In this document: positions 57,170 to 64,000 of the stretch, one piece after another
Numbering within the stretch: position 1 is the stretch's first letter
How the letters are laid out: every line of letters begins with the position of its first letter
Source: DSUN01 sp035527715
GTDB taxonomy: Bacteria > Planctomycetota > PUPC01 > DSUN01
DNA length: 64,000 bases
Direction of reading: 5' to 3'
Assembly: GCA_035527715.1 (NCBI GenBank)
Contig: DATKZY010000199.1
Location: 66,962 to 130,961, forward strand
The notes under the pieces: model-generated
Seen by the model: only the letters and a program-made list of their open reading frames with translations
What the model was told of the DNA's origin: nothing
The model's database searches: none
Position numbers and translations under genes: made by a program

Positions 57170-58228
57170 CTACATCGGTCCGGCGCCCTTCCCCTGCACG
57201 ACGCCGCGCCGGCACAACTCATCGGCCAGGTACCCAGTAAACCGCGCCGTGTCCCGGAAGTCAAGGTGGACATCGTCGGGGCACGCGAACTCGGCGAAGG
57301 ACGGCACGTCCTCGTGGTGGATCGTCACGGCGCTCGTGTTGGCCGCCAGAACGTCCCAGTACTTCCATCGCGGGAACAGCTTGTCCTCCAGCGCCTTGCG
57401 TTCGCCGCGGCTGATGGGCCGCAGGAGGACGACTGCTCCGCCTCTGCCCTGGATGCGGCGGACCCTCCGCTCGATCTCGGCGACGCGCGCGCGCCACCCC
57501 TCATCCGAGATGGTGAGCTGATCGAACGTGGGGCCGCGCCGCCGGGCCGCGCCGCCCTCCGCGGGCCTCTGCTCCTCCACCTTCTCCACCACGCGCCTCG
57601 AGAAATCAATGTCCCGCGACCGGTCGCCGTGGGTGACGACGAAGTACGGCGTGGGCAGCCGCCGCCGCGCGAGGAACTCCTGCGCAACCCGCTCGAGGGC
57701 GAGGTTCGGATGCAGGACGACAAGCCGCTCCTGGAGAGCCGTCCGCATCACACGGTTCAGCCTCTTGTTCAGGCTCCACTCGGAGTGGTAGTAACGCACG
57801 AACGGCTCCTGCGCGTCGGCAACCTCGGGAAGAAGGCCGGCTTCGGTGACGGCGCACAGCACCGTGCCGCGAAAGGACTCATCCTCCGCCAGGTCGTTCA
57901 GCGTGGCAAACGGGCCGGCCCCCGCGACGGCCAGATTGAGGACCTGATACCCGGGGCACTTCTCGAGGAACGCCCTGGACACGAAGGCGCACTGGATCCG
58001 CGACGCGCCCAGGACACACAGGGTGTCGCGCCCCGCGCCGGAGGCCCGCTCCCGCACGACGCACCACGAGTCCCTGTCGTCGTTCACCGACGGCACGTGG
58101 CCCCTGGCGCGCCAGAATGCCTCGAGCCCCCCGAGCACCGCGAGGGCAAGCAGCGCGGCGACCGCGTGAGTCCTGCCCCAGGGGCCGGGCGGCACGCGCG
58201 GGTCAGAACTGGAAGTAGATGAATGCAC
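57170..58228 (-). CDS. AlgJ/DltD-like SGNH protein paired with MBOAT
   Basis: 352 aa from GTG 58228 (CTGGAGAGG just upstream), overlapping the MBOAT gene by 26 bases. One N-terminal membrane segment, AVAALLALAVLGGLEAFW. LCVLGASRIQCAF holds the serine of an SGNH-like block, and CPDDVHLDFRDTARFTGYLADEL the Asp-x-His block at the C-terminus; the pairing with an MBOAT is typical of AlgJ/AlgX- and DltD-type partners that finish O-acetylation outside the membrane. GRGGAVVLLRPISRGERKALEDKLFP resembles the AlgJ core. Overlap suggests coupled translation. Confidence 0.7.
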   Translation of the reverse strand: MHSSTSSSDPRVPPGPWGRTHAVAALLALAVLGGLEAFWRARGHVPSVNDDRDSWCVVRERASGAGRDTLCVLGASRIQCAFVSRAFLEKCPGYQVLNLAVAGAGPFATLNDLAEDESFRGTVLCAVTEAGLLPEVADAQEPFVRYYHSEWSLNKRLNRVMRTALQERLVVLHPNLALERVAQEFLARRRLPTPYFVVTHGDRSRDIDFSRRVVEKVEEQRPAEGGAARRRGPTFDQLTISDEGWRARVAEIERRVRRIQGRGGAVVLLRPISRGERKALEDKLFPRWKYWDVLAANTSAVTIHHEDVPSFAEFACPDDVHLDFRDTARFTGYLADELCRRGVVQGKGAGPM

Positions 58229-59627
58229 GGTCCTCTCCAGAAAGCGTCACAATCGCGATCATCAGCGACGCGAGGACGAGCGAGCGGAGCCACCAGGGGC
58301 AGCGTGCCACAAGCGCCTCCAGCGAGGAATCGCGAAGGAGCCAGTGCAGCAGCAGAATCCCGATCGTGATGCCCAGCACGACGGCCACCTTCCCCATGCC
58401 CAGCGCGGGCTGGCCTTGAGCGCCGCCCCCTCCGAACATGCTGGCCAACATCGCAGAGGCCGCCCCAAGACTGCGCGCCCGGAAGAACACCCACCCCACA
58501 CATACCATCAGGAAGGTGGCGAGCGCCAGCCCCGCGCGCACCGGGTTCCGGCGCCAGAACGCGCCTCGTGGGACGACCCACAGCAGAACCCGCTCGATGG
58601 CCAGGTACACCCCGTGCAAGACGCCCCAGAGCACAAACGTCCAGGACGCGCCGTGCCACAGCCCGCCGAGGAACATGGTCACGGAGAGGTTGCGGAGCGG
58701 CCTCAGGCCCTCGCCGCGGTTGCCCCCCATCGGGATGTAGAGGTAGTCGCGCAGCCACGTCGAGAGCGAAATGTGCCACCGGCGCCAGAAGTCCGAGAAC
58801 CCGATCGCCGCGTAGGGGAACCGGAAGTTGTCGGGCAGCGCGAAGCCCAGACACAGCGCGATGCCAACGGCGCACGACGAATACCCCGCGAAGTCGCAGA
58901 AGATCTGGCCCGCGAACGCGAACGTGCCGGTCCACGCACCGCAAAAGCCGGGGCACGCCTGAGGGTCGTAGACCTGCTCGCTCACGGGCGCCAGGAGGCC
59001 ATCGGCCACCACAACCTTCTCGAACAGGCCCAGCAGCAGCAGCGACAGCCCCCAGCCCAACTGCTCCGCCGAGGCGCGCTTCGGCTCCTCACACTGCGGC
59101 AGGAAGTCCCCCGCACGCACGATGGGCCCGGCGACCAGTTGCGGGAAGAACGTCACGTACAGCGCGTAGTCGAGGAACGACTTGCCCGGCTCCCGCTTCC
59201 CCGAGTAGACGTCCAGCGTGTACGACAACGTCTGGAACGTATAGAACGAGATGCCCACAGGCAGGATGATGTCCGGCGCGAGAGGCTGGAAGTGCACGCC
59301 GAGCAGCCTTGCGAAGGCAATGACGTTGGTGGTGAGGAACGCGCCGTACTTGAAGAAGCCGAGAAGCCCCAGGTTCGCTGCCAGGCTGATCAGCAGGAGA
59401 CCCCGCCGGGCCGGCACCCGCCGCGTTACGGCGAGGCGCCTGGCGACGAACCAGTCCACCAGGGTGGAAACCCACAGCAACACGACGAAGGGCGGGTTCC
59501 AGGCCGCGTAGAAGATGTAGCTGGCGACGAGCAGATTCGCCTTCCGCGTGCGCCACGACAGCGGCAGGTTGTGGAGGATCAGAACAACGGCGAAGAAGGC
59601 GAGAAAAGTCAGGGAGTTGAAGAGCAC
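58203..59627 (-). CDS. MBOAT acyltransferase, AlgI-like
   Basis: 474 aa from GTG 59627. Upstream starts would lie before the predicted promoter (59747-59775). A polytopic membrane protein with about ten hydrophobic segments. AlgI/PatA-type hallmarks: FNSLTFLAFFAVVLILHNL, GLLGFFKYGAFLTTN, ILPVGISFYTFQTLSYTLDVY, FPQLVAGPIVRAGDFLPQ, DFWRRWHISLSTWLRDYLYIPMGGNR and the catalytic His in FLGGLWHGASWTF. It moves acyl groups, usually acetyl from CoA, across the membrane to a surface polysaccharide. With the two SGNH genes it forms an acetylation module; no polymer-synthesis genes are adjacent. Confidence 0.9.
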   Translation of the reverse strand: MLFNSLTFLAFFAVVLILHNLPLSWRTRKANLLVASYIFYAAWNPPFVVLLWVSTLVDWFVARRLAVTRRVPARRGLLLISLAANLGLLGFFKYGAFLTTNVIAFARLLGVHFQPLAPDIILPVGISFYTFQTLSYTLDVYSGKREPGKSFLDYALYVTFFPQLVAGPIVRAGDFLPQCEEPKRASAEQLGWGLSLLLLGLFEKVVVADGLLAPVSEQVYDPQACPGFCGAWTGTFAFAGQIFCDFAGYSSCAVGIALCLGFALPDNFRFPYAAIGFSDFWRRWHISLSTWLRDYLYIPMGGNRGEGLRPLRNLSVTMFLGGLWHGASWTFVLWGVLHGVYLAIERVLLWVVPRGAFWRRNPVRAGLALATFLMVCVGWVFFRARSLGAASAMLASMFGGGGAQGQPALGMGKVAVVLGITIGILLLHWLLRDSSLEALVARCPWWLRSLVLASLMIAIVTLSGEDRAFIYFQF

Positions 59628-59746
59628 GTGAGCACTCGCATGGCAGCCACGGCCGTCGGTATGGCCACTCCCGGCGCGTCGGCGGAGCGTTGCCTGGCAC
59701 CGTCCGTCCCCGGGTGGGCGCTCCCGCGGGGTGTAGGATTGCACAT

Positions 59747-59775
59747 ATGCTACCTGCCGCGCCGGCCGCTGTCAA
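59747..59775 (-). promoter_or_regulatory. Sigma70-like promoter for the MBOAT operon
   Basis: Minus strand TTGACA (59770-59775), 17 bases, TAGCAT (59747-59752); leader of about 115 bases, longer than at other genes here. Confidence 0.55.
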
Positions 59776-59809
59776 ACCCAGCGATGCGTCAGCTCGCGGC
59801 AACCGGCAG

Positions 59810-59838
59810 TTGATCTCCCGCCCGCGTTCTGGGATAAT
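59810..59838 (+). promoter_or_regulatory. Sigma70-like promoter for the 59901 PQQ gene
   Basis: TTGATC (59810-59815), 17 bases, GATAAT (59833-59838). It is back to back with the MBOAT promoter, 34 bases between the two -35 boxes. Confidence 0.55.
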
Positions 59839-59900
59839 CCCCCCTCACGTTACTGGCCGGGGCAGTGAGCCCCGGCCGCCACACGGTAAGGAGAAGCTGG

Positions 59901-61178
59901 ATGACCTTCGCGCGGCGCGTGGTGCTCGGGTGTCTGGCACTGGGGCTTCTGGCTGCGGCCCCCGCCACGGCGGGCGATTGGCCACACTTCCGCGGCCCGA
60001 AGTCCGATGGCATCTGCACGGAGACCGGCCTCTTGAAGGAATGGCCGGCCGACGGACCGAAGCTGCTCTGGACGGCCACCGGCGTCGGCAAGGGCTACTC
60101 CAGCATGTCCATCGTTGCCGGCAAGCTCTACACGATGGGCGACCTGAAGTCCGACGATGGCGGCCAGGCACAGTTCGTCATCGCCCTCGACCTCGCCACG
60201 CAGAAGGTCCTCTGGACTGCCAAGGTCGGCGGCCCGCACGGCGACGGCTCGCGCTGCACGCCGACGTTCGACGACGGCCTGCTCTACGCCGTCGGCACCG
60301 ATGGCGACCTCGTGTGTGTCCAGGCAGCGGACGGCAAGGAGGTCTGGCGCAAGAACTTCGGCAAGGACTTCGGCGGCCGGATGATGTCGGGCTGGAAGTA
60401 CAGCGAATCGCCGCTGGTGGACGGCGATAAGCTCGTGTGCACCCCCGGCGGCGACAAGGCGGCCATCGTCGCCCTGAACAAGAAGACCGGCGACCTCATC
60501 TGGAAATGCGAGTCCCCGAAGCCGGTCGGCGGCTCCGGCTATGCCTCCATCGTCATCTCCGAGGGGGCGGGCGTGCGGCAGTACATCACGCTGTTCGGCC
60601 GCGGCGCCCTGAGCGCGAAGGCCGACGACGGCAAGTGCCTCTGGCACTACCCCCGCATTGGCAACGGCACGGCCAACATCCCCACGCCGGTCGTGGATGG
60701 CGATTACGTCTTCGTCTCGACCGCCTACAACACGGGCGCGGCCCTGCTCAAGCTCTCCGCGGAGGCCGACGGGGTCAAGGCCGAGCAAGTCTATTTCCTC
60801 GACGCCAAGACGTTCCAGAACCACCACGGCGGCTTCGTGAAGATCGGCGACTACCTCTACGGCGGCAGCGGCCACAACGCCGGCAAGCCCACCTGCATCG
60901 AGATGAAGACCGGCAAGATCGTGTGGCAGCAGGACCAGCCGGGCGGCGGCTCGGGCGCCGTGCTCTACGCCGACGGCAATCTCATCATCCGCTACCAGGG
61001 CAAAGAGGTCTGCCTCATCGAGGCCACGCCCGACGGCTACAAGCTCAAGGGCAAGTTCTCGCCCCCGAGCCAGCCCGGCATGGGCGGCCCCGCCTGGTCG
61101 CACCCCGTCATCAGCGACGGCAAGCTCTACCTGCGCCACTCCAACTACGTCTTCTGCTACGACGTGAAGGCGAACTGA
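59901..61178 (+). CDS. Secreted PQQ-like beta-propeller protein
   Basis: 425 aa from ATG 59901 (AAGGAG eight bases upstream). Signal peptide LGCLALGLLAAAPATAG, then GDWPHFRGPKSDGICTETGLL, the standard opening of planctomycete PQQ-like single propellers. Blades: VIALDLATQKVLWTAKVG, DLVCVQAADGKEVWRKNFG, IVALNKKTGDLIWKCES, CIEMKTGKIVWQQDQP, CLIEATPDGYKLKGKF. One eight-bladed propeller of BamB-like type. Some related proteins bind PQQ or pack outer-membrane machinery; neither can be shown here. Single-gene transcript. Confidence 0.85.
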   Translation: MTFARRVVLGCLALGLLAAAPATAGDWPHFRGPKSDGICTETGLLKEWPADGPKLLWTATGVGKGYSSMSIVAGKLYTMGDLKSDDGGQAQFVIALDLATQKVLWTAKVGGPHGDGSRCTPTFDDGLLYAVGTDGDLVCVQAADGKEVWRKNFGKDFGGRMMSGWKYSESPLVDGDKLVCTPGGDKAAIVALNKKTGDLIWKCESPKPVGGSGYASIVISEGAGVRQYITLFGRGALSAKADDGKCLWHYPRIGNGTANIPTPVVDGDYVFVSTAYNTGAALLKLSAEADGVKAEQVYFLDAKTFQNHHGGFVKIGDYLYGGSGHNAGKPTCIEMKTGKIVWQQDQPGGGSGAVLYADGNLIIRYQGKEVCLIEATPDGYKLKGKFSPPSQPGMGGPAWSHPVISDGKLYLRHSNYVFCYDVKAN

Positions 61179-61219
61179 GCGGAGCGGCGTTCGGGCGCCC
61201 TCACGATCGCCATTTGCCC

Positions 61220-61370
61220 ATTCTCGGCCTTCCGGCTCAGAGTCGTACGGGGTTCTCGCTTTCCGGCGCGCCCGTTTGGCGAATCTCCGCCTTCCGGCTC
61301 AGAGTCATACAGTGTTCTCGAGTTCCCGACTCGAGAATCGGCGATTCTCGCCCTTCCGGCTCAGAGTCAT
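61220..61370. repeat. Three tandem 62-base repeats
   Basis: The string CTTCCGGCTCAGAGTC occurs at 61229, 61291 and 61353, exactly 62 bases apart; flanking bases are also similar. The second unit contains a perfect hairpin TTCTCGAGT-TCCCG-ACTCGAGAA (61315-61337). Confidence 0.85.
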
Positions 61371-61460
61371 ATAGACTCTGCAGACTCTTACACTTTTTCG
61401 CGCGAGGTCCCATCCCCCAGCATGTTGTGTCCGCTCTCGAAGCACACACAACATCTCCTA

Positions 61461-61486
61461 GAGTCGCCTGACTCGCCTGACTCGCC
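61461..61486. repeat. Tandem nonamer GACTCGCCT
   Basis: GAGTCGCCT, GACTCGCCT, GACTCGCC in a row. Confidence 0.75.
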
Positions 61487-61535
61487 GGTTCATGGGCGAG
61501 GTCTCGTGGGCCCTCGCGCCATCCGTCTTCCCCAA

Positions 61536-61613
61536 TCGTCGTCGTCCTCGTCGTCGTCGTCGAGTCTGTGGGCTTCTCCCGCTCGGAGATTCGACGACGA
61601 CGACGACGACGAG
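61536..61613. repeat. TCG-rich long hairpin
   Basis: Left arm of TCG repeats ending GAGTCT (61536-61567) and right arm AGATTCGACGACGACGACGA.. (61587-61613) around a loop of about 19 bases. The left arm matches the signal-peptide repeats at 3508-3540 and 11021-11053. Confidence 0.75.
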
Positions 61614-61870
61614 CACGAGAGAAAGGGAATCGTGCCCCTGCCAGAACCGGGCGCCATACCCATCATCCGCTCGTAACACTTCAGCCGTCTGAAGTGAATG
61701 TGGCACAGCCGCCCCGTCCGCCGCACCATTGCGGGCGCCGGCACGCCCCCGTTTCGGATACGACCTTGCGGGACGCGGCTCGATGGTGAAAGACCGGACG
61801 AATGCCGCCGCCAGCATTCCCCGACGCCGGCCCGACCGCCAGCCCCGTCGCGACGCGGCGGCAGATAAGT

Positions 61871-61977
61871 ATGGTGTCCCCCGAACTGTCCCCGAACTGT
61901 CCCCGAACTCGTATGGTGTCCCCCGAACTCGTGGTGTCCCCCGAACTCGTCCCCCGAACTCGTCCCGAACTCGTCCC
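61871..61977. repeat. Tandem GTCCCCGAACT units
   Basis: Seven occurrences of CCGAACT in about 107 bases, some carrying an extra ATGGT or CGT between units. Confidence 0.8.
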
Positions 61978-62083
61978 AGGAGAGCATCTTTCGGGGGGTT
62001 TCGAACCTTTGCCTATCCGGTTAACAGCAGGCGCGAGCGCGCGACATGGCGGCGGGACTTATCGTTGGACTAACCACTCGGCC

Positions 62084-62280
62084 CAGTTGAGTGCCTTGGT
62101 CCAAACGATGTCGTGTGCCACGAACGGCTTGGGGGATTGCTGCGGTATTACGAGTGGAAGGCCGCGTATCCGCTGGTTGCCATTCCTCGGCCGGTCCCGC
62201 CGGTGATTGTGGAACGGCCCTACTATGCACCGGAGCACCGGATCACCAGCGTGTTATGGCTGCGGTTGGTCAGCCGGTAA
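62084..62280 (+). pseudogene. Possible 3' remnant of a transposase-like gene
   Basis: After an in-frame TAA near 62071 the plus frame reads without interruption to TAA at about 62278-62280, including CHERLGGLLRYYEWKAAYPL and VIVERPYYAPEHRITSVLWL. RLGGL..Y.W..AA recalls the C-terminus of integrase-core transposases in environmental genomes, but I cannot confirm it and there is no start or upstream body. It may be chance. Confidence 0.2.
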
Positions 62281-62329
62281 TACTCCCAGCGCTGGGGGCC
62301 GAAACGGAGTTCCTCTGTTAACGGCGGCG

Positions 62330-64000
62330 CTACTTGCGGCCCAGGGCCAGCACCTTGCCGTCGGCGGTCGAGACGTACAGGCATCCGTGCGCGGCGGCCA
62401 TGCCGTCCCAGACGACCGGCGGCAAGTCGCGTTCGGTCAGTTTTTTCCCGTCGGCGGCGGCGTACGCCAGCAGGCGCCCGTGCGTCCCGGCCACGAAGAC
62501 CGTATCGCCCGCCAGGACCACGGCCCCGATGACCTGATCGTTCAAGCCGCGGCCTCCGCCGAAGACCTCGTCGGGCGTCCACGCGTAGCCCCCTCCCCGG
62601 ATGCGAGGCCCGCTGTCGGCTGCGCCGAAGACCTTGGCGGCCGTCCACGTGGCGTTGTTTGGGTTGTCGTACAGGCGGAGCAGCCGATAATCGATGCGGC
62701 CGAACCTTGGGGCGCGGCCGGTCTGCTGGTCTTCGACCGGGGGTCTGCATTGGCGGAAGTTGTGCCATTCGCCTTCGAATGTCGCGATGCTTTCGGGCGT
62801 GAAGTCGACGCGGCAGAGGCTGCTGTGATCATCGGTGCTTGTGAATATGGCCCCGTCGCGAAAGGCCGCCAGAGGCCGCTTCTCCGTCAGGTAGCCATTA
62901 TTCCCCTTATACACCCGCTGTCCGTAGCTCCAGAGACCTCGCGGCGCCATGACGCCCGCCCCGCCCGTCCGGCAGAAGTTAAAACCTTGCTCCCAGTTGG
63001 AGCCCAGCTCGCCGGAGGCAGGATCGAGCTGCCAGCGTCCCATCGTGATGTAGTCGGGCACCACGCCCGGCGTGGGCTCCGCAAGGCCCGTCGGCCGACG
63101 GGCCTCGCCCACCAGAAGGTCAAACATGTCGACCTCCAAGCCATATCCTTGCTTGTGACGATTGTAGCTGTCGCTATTGATGGGCGTGACCCACTTGACC
63201 GCCCCGGTGGCGATGTCGAGGGCCAGGATACGGATGCCGCCGTAGGCCAGCGGGTGCCGCCCGGCCGCAACGTACGCCGTGTCGCGGACCACCAGAACGC
63301 TGCCCGCTGCGGGCCACGGCGATTCAACCTGGCCGAAGGCGACGATGCGCTCGTCCTCCGGCGCCACGTGGAGGCGCCACGCGAGTTGGCCGTCCTTCGC
63401 GCGCAGGGCGTAAACGGTGCCGTTGCGCGTGCCCAGCAGGCACAGGCCTCCTGCAAGGGTCGGCGGTGTGTCCACGCGGCCGTCGGCCGTGAAGTCCCAC
63501 CGCATCTTGCCGGTCCCAGCATCCATCGCGACAACACGATGCCTGTCGGGCTGCGCCTCAACGACGAGCCCCCCGGCCGCAACCGGCGGGGTGACCGGGC
63601 CGCGCACGCCGGGGTTGTTCTCTTTCCAGTCCTGCGCCAGCGGGCCCCGGGGCCAGTCGCCGAGGTCGGCCGTCCAGAGGATCTCCGGGTTCGCCGGGAC
63701 CGCCGTCGCTGTTGAAGCGCTTCGCCAGAGGTCGGCCCGGTAGGAGGGCCACCCTTCGTCCGCGCCCGCCGCCGCCTGCGCAACATGTCCGAACGCCGGG
63801 CCGCGCTCGACCGCAAAGTCTGCCGGTTCGGGTGTCTTCGCCGCCGGACCGGGTGGCAGCGAAGACGCCGGCGCCATGGCCACGTAACTCTTGAGCATTG
63901 GGTAACACGTGCAGTGCTTCGGCGCGATGTAGATGAGGCCGTTGGCCGGGATGGCCCCCGCATCCAGGCTGCAGCTATGCTTGGTGAGCGCGGACCGGGT
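62330..64000 (-). CDS. PQQ-like beta-propeller protein (5' end outside window)
   Basis: The frame is open to the window edge (557 codons seen), so the internal ATG at 63898 is not the start. The upstream part reads SCSLDAGAIPANGLIYIAPK then HCTCYPMLKSYVAMAP, the join between propellers in large planctomycete PQQ-like proteins, often those with an N-terminal methyltransferase-like domain as at 16125-18956. Then EGWPSYRADLWRSAST starts a second propeller, with blades VVAMDAGTGKMRWDFTADG, VYALRAKDGQLAWRLHV, ILALDIATGAVKWVTPI and LLAYAAADGKKLTERDL. Probably exported, but the signal lies outside. Role unknown. Confidence 0.8.
   Translation of the reverse strand, partial: TRSALTKHSCSLDAGAIPANGLIYIAPKHCTCYPMLKSYVAMAPASSLPPGPAAKTPEPADFAVERGPAFGHVAQAAAGADEGWPSYRADLWRSASTATAVPANPEILWTADLGDWPRGPLAQDWKENNPGVRGPVTPPVAAGGLVVEAQPDRHRVVAMDAGTGKMRWDFTADGRVDTPPTLAGGLCLLGTRNGTVYALRAKDGQLAWRLHVAPEDERIVAFGQVESPWPAAGSVLVVRDTAYVAAGRHPLAYGGIRILALDIATGAVKWVTPINSDSYNRHKQGYGLEVDMFDLLVGEARRPTGLAEPTPGVVPDYITMGRWQLDPASGELGSNWEQGFNFCRTGGAGVMAPRGLWSYGQRVYKGNNGYLTEKRPLAAFRDGAIFTSTDDHSSLCRVDFTPESIATFEGEWHNFRQCRPPVEDQQTGRAPRFGRIDYRLLRLYDNPNNATWTAAKVFGAADSGPRIRGGGYAWTPDEVFGGGRGLNDQVIGAVVLAGDTVFVAGTHGRLLAYAAADGKKLTERDLPPVVWDGMAAAHGCLYVSTADGKVLALGRK

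Larger units (their letters stand above)
61179..62329. other. Repeat island, no intact gene
   Basis: About 1.15 kb with tandem and inverted repeats (61220-61370, 61461-61486, 61536-61613, 61871-61977) and a possible coding remnant at 62084-62280. Open frames within the repeats have no family resemblance. Confidence 0.7.

Noticed and set aside
61871..61977. CRISPR array
   Set aside because: Units are about 11 bases with spacers of 0-9 bases and no cas genes; a simple tandem repeat.
61985..62035. tRNA-Asn-like 3' half on the minus strand (CTGTTAACC then GGTTCGAAAC)
   Set aside because: Anticodon-loop-like and T-loop-like strings occur in order, but the anticodon and T stems do not pair properly and there is no D arm, acceptor stem or CCA. 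At most a decayed fragment.
62330..63898. ATG 63898 as the start of the last gene
   Set aside because: The frame continues to the window edge with family-typical residues (IPANGLIYIAPKHCTCYP), so the gene begins outside the window.

Overview
The window is high-GC bacterial DNA, densely coding, with no rRNA, convincing tRNA or CRISPR array. The protein set (many secreted PQQ-like and NHL beta-propellers, GH123/DUF4091-like and other carbohydrate-active enzymes, ThuA, a Tat-exported fucose-isomerase-like protein, FG-GAP repeats, MBOAT/SGNH acetylation genes) and the dispersed palindromic repeats, including one read as GTGFQPV inside a gene, fit a polysaccharide-degrading planctomycete or a close PVC relative. 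That assignment is inference; no taxonomic marker is present.

Layout: 1-1404 is a transketolase (minus, cut by the window edge), followed by a hairpin-rich gap. A secreted TIM-barrel enzyme (1776-3368, minus) diverges from a run of 13 plus-strand genes (3466-33060). Their spacing is tight: five junctions overlap by four bases and the largest gap is 37 bases. Every product has an export signal. In order they are: GH123-like enzyme, PQQ propeller, two FlgD-Ig/NHL proteins, a rhamnogalacturonan-lyase-like (PcRGLX/YetA) enzyme, a degenerate-methyltransferase/PQQ fusion, an NHL protein, two small tandem-duplicate propellers, a repeat propeller, and three more FlgD-Ig/NHL proteins. 33071-43929 is a mixed region: a degenerate archaemetzincin-like protein, a HEAT protein, a membrane-anchored protein, a CYTH protein overlapping a Tat-exported fucose-isomerase-like protein, a secreted transglutaminase/TPR protein, a 1 kb repeat island, a fused E1 alpha/beta dehydrogenase, a SWIM protein and a DUF433/DUF5615 pair. 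44034-53597 (minus) is a second, four-gene secretome operon built from the same families (two GH123-like, one FG-GAP, one NHL). 53906-61178 holds a small protein, a lipoprotein, a ThuA protein, an MBOAT plus two SGNH genes (surface polysaccharide acetylation) and a PQQ propeller. 61179-62329 is a second repeat island, and a PQQ propeller runs off the right end.

The two secretome operons probably serve one extracellular or periplasmic polysaccharide system, since they share GH123-like and NHL paralogues. The most unusual object is the NHL family: seven large paralogues, each with an N-terminal FlgD-like Ig domain and a CxC motif just before a conserved DVD/DLD block, five of them ending in a Cys-Pro tail. 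The other unusual theme is repeats: hairpins with a constant loop and covarying stems, TCG-rich repeats that appear to supply signal peptides, and palindromes inserted in frame in coding sequence. Sigma70-like promoters can be read ahead of most transcription units and often settle the start codon.
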